A stretch of 64,000 nucleotides of DNA from positions 5,084,001-5,148,000 of the forward strand of contig NZ_JAUSWW010000001.1 of NCBI RefSeq assembly GCF_030815415.1, in the 5' to 3' direction. The notes under the pieces were generated by a model. That model saw nothing but the letters and a program-made list of their open reading frames with translations. It searched no databases and was not told the DNA's origin. Positions 63,728-64,000 of this stretch are shown in pieces (position 1 is the stretch's first letter; every line of letters starts with the position of its first letter). Source of the DNA: Streptomyces canus. GTDB taxonomy: Bacteria; Actinomycetota; Actinomycetes; Streptomycetales; Streptomycetaceae. The position numbers were made by a program, and so were the translations under genes.

Positions 63728-64000
63728 ATGGCCCAGAACAAGGTCATGAACCTGTGGACCGCCATCGTCACCGCCCTCCTGGCGCTGTGCACGACGCTCG
63801 GACTCATCACCACGACCGCCGCCGCGGCAGTACCGCAGACCGAGCCGACCCGCAACAGCAGCACCGAGGCCAAGACACCGGCGCCGTCCCTCTGGCCCTG
63901 GTCCGCCACCAGGGCCCTGCCCCCCACGATGAAGCAGCGCATCCGAGCCGAGGCCCACGGAAAGACCCCCAGCTGCCGTCACCGCCCGCCCGCGGACACG
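63728..64000 (+). CDS. DUF6344-like secreted protein, N-terminal part (runs off window)
   Basis: The first 91 codons: MAQNKVMNLWTAIVTALLAL as a signal or anchor, then ITTTAAAAVPQTEP, a Thr/Ser/Pro stretch, and the conserved block LPPTMKQRIRAEAHGKTPSC followed by RHRPPADT. This matches my memory of Streptomyces DUF6344 proteins, which are small and of unknown role. The stop is beyond the window. A GAGGGG ribosome site precedes the ATG. Confidence 0.75.
   Translation, partial: MAQNKVMNLWTAIVTALLALCTTLGLITTTAAAAVPQTEPTRNSSTEAKTPAPSLWPWSATRALPPTMKQRIRAEAHGKTPSCRHRPPADT

Overview
The window is a stretch of high-GC actinobacterial chromosome that reads as Streptomyces core genome close to the replication origin. 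The evidence is gene content and order (D-Ala-D-Ala carboxypeptidase, two branched-chain keto-acid dehydrogenase operons, a phenylacetate operon, the fhaA-fhaB-pstP-rodA-pbpA-pknB block, class E sortases, crgA, rhomboid, cyclophilin), frequent GTG starts with four-base start/stop overlaps, tRNA genes without an encoded CCA, one perfect and two near-perfect ParB (parS) sites, and repeated DnaA-box-like nonamers between genes. I recognised families from memory and from motifs; no database search was run.

Layout. 1-4400: end of an MFS transporter, a GntR regulator, a secreted carboxypeptidase, a GNAT/unknown pair, a solitary BRO-N protein, and decayed scraps of DUF397 and RelE-type genes. 4400-10140: a small secreted protein behind a very strong hairpin, two divergent membrane Ser/Thr kinases, a frameshifted phosphotransferase and a response-regulator/oxidase pseudogene. 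10487-14065: first keto-acid dehydrogenase operon (E1a-E1b-E2). 14149-18461: Bpa proteasome activator, an unknown membrane-anchored protein, a quinone oxidoreductase and a DrrAB-type ABC exporter. 18475-21799: a MobA-like protein, MoeA and a K+ channel in one overlapping operon. 21878-26007: second keto-acid dehydrogenase operon, divergent from its Lrp-type regulator bkdR.

26080-37891 is an aromatic and acyl-CoA catabolism region: a TetR regulator with a 3-hydroxyacyl-CoA dehydrogenase, divergent paaN, then (past a TrmH/HTTM/DUF5819 operon) paaABCDE and a solitary acyl-CoA dehydrogenase. The same palindrome, ACCGNNCGNNCGGT, lies before paaN and before paaA, and a one-mismatch copy lies in the bkdR/bkd promoter region. 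This suggests one TetR regulator for the paa genes and possibly the second bkd operon. 37914-42253 holds a rhodanese, a J-domain-like protein, a frameshifted small gene, a DUF2252 protein and an HxlR/azoreductase pair.

42356-51130: tRNA-Leu, then the conserved growth and cell-wall kinase locus ending in a four-PASTA PknB. 51316-55496: three class E sortases interleaved with a glutamine amidotransferase and a small membrane protein, then DUF881. 55638-64000: crgA, an intergenic region with four DnaA-box-like sites, rhomboid, cyclophilin, DUF5324, tRNA-Ala, an HTH protein, a third membrane kinase preceded by degenerate tandem repeats, a secreted membrane protein, a DLW-39 microprotein and the start of a DUF6344 protein.

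Most of the window is ordinary Streptomyces core genome. The most unusual items are the decayed genes, the parS and DnaA sites outside oriC, the shared operators, and the strong hairpin and tandem repeat, which no known feature explains.
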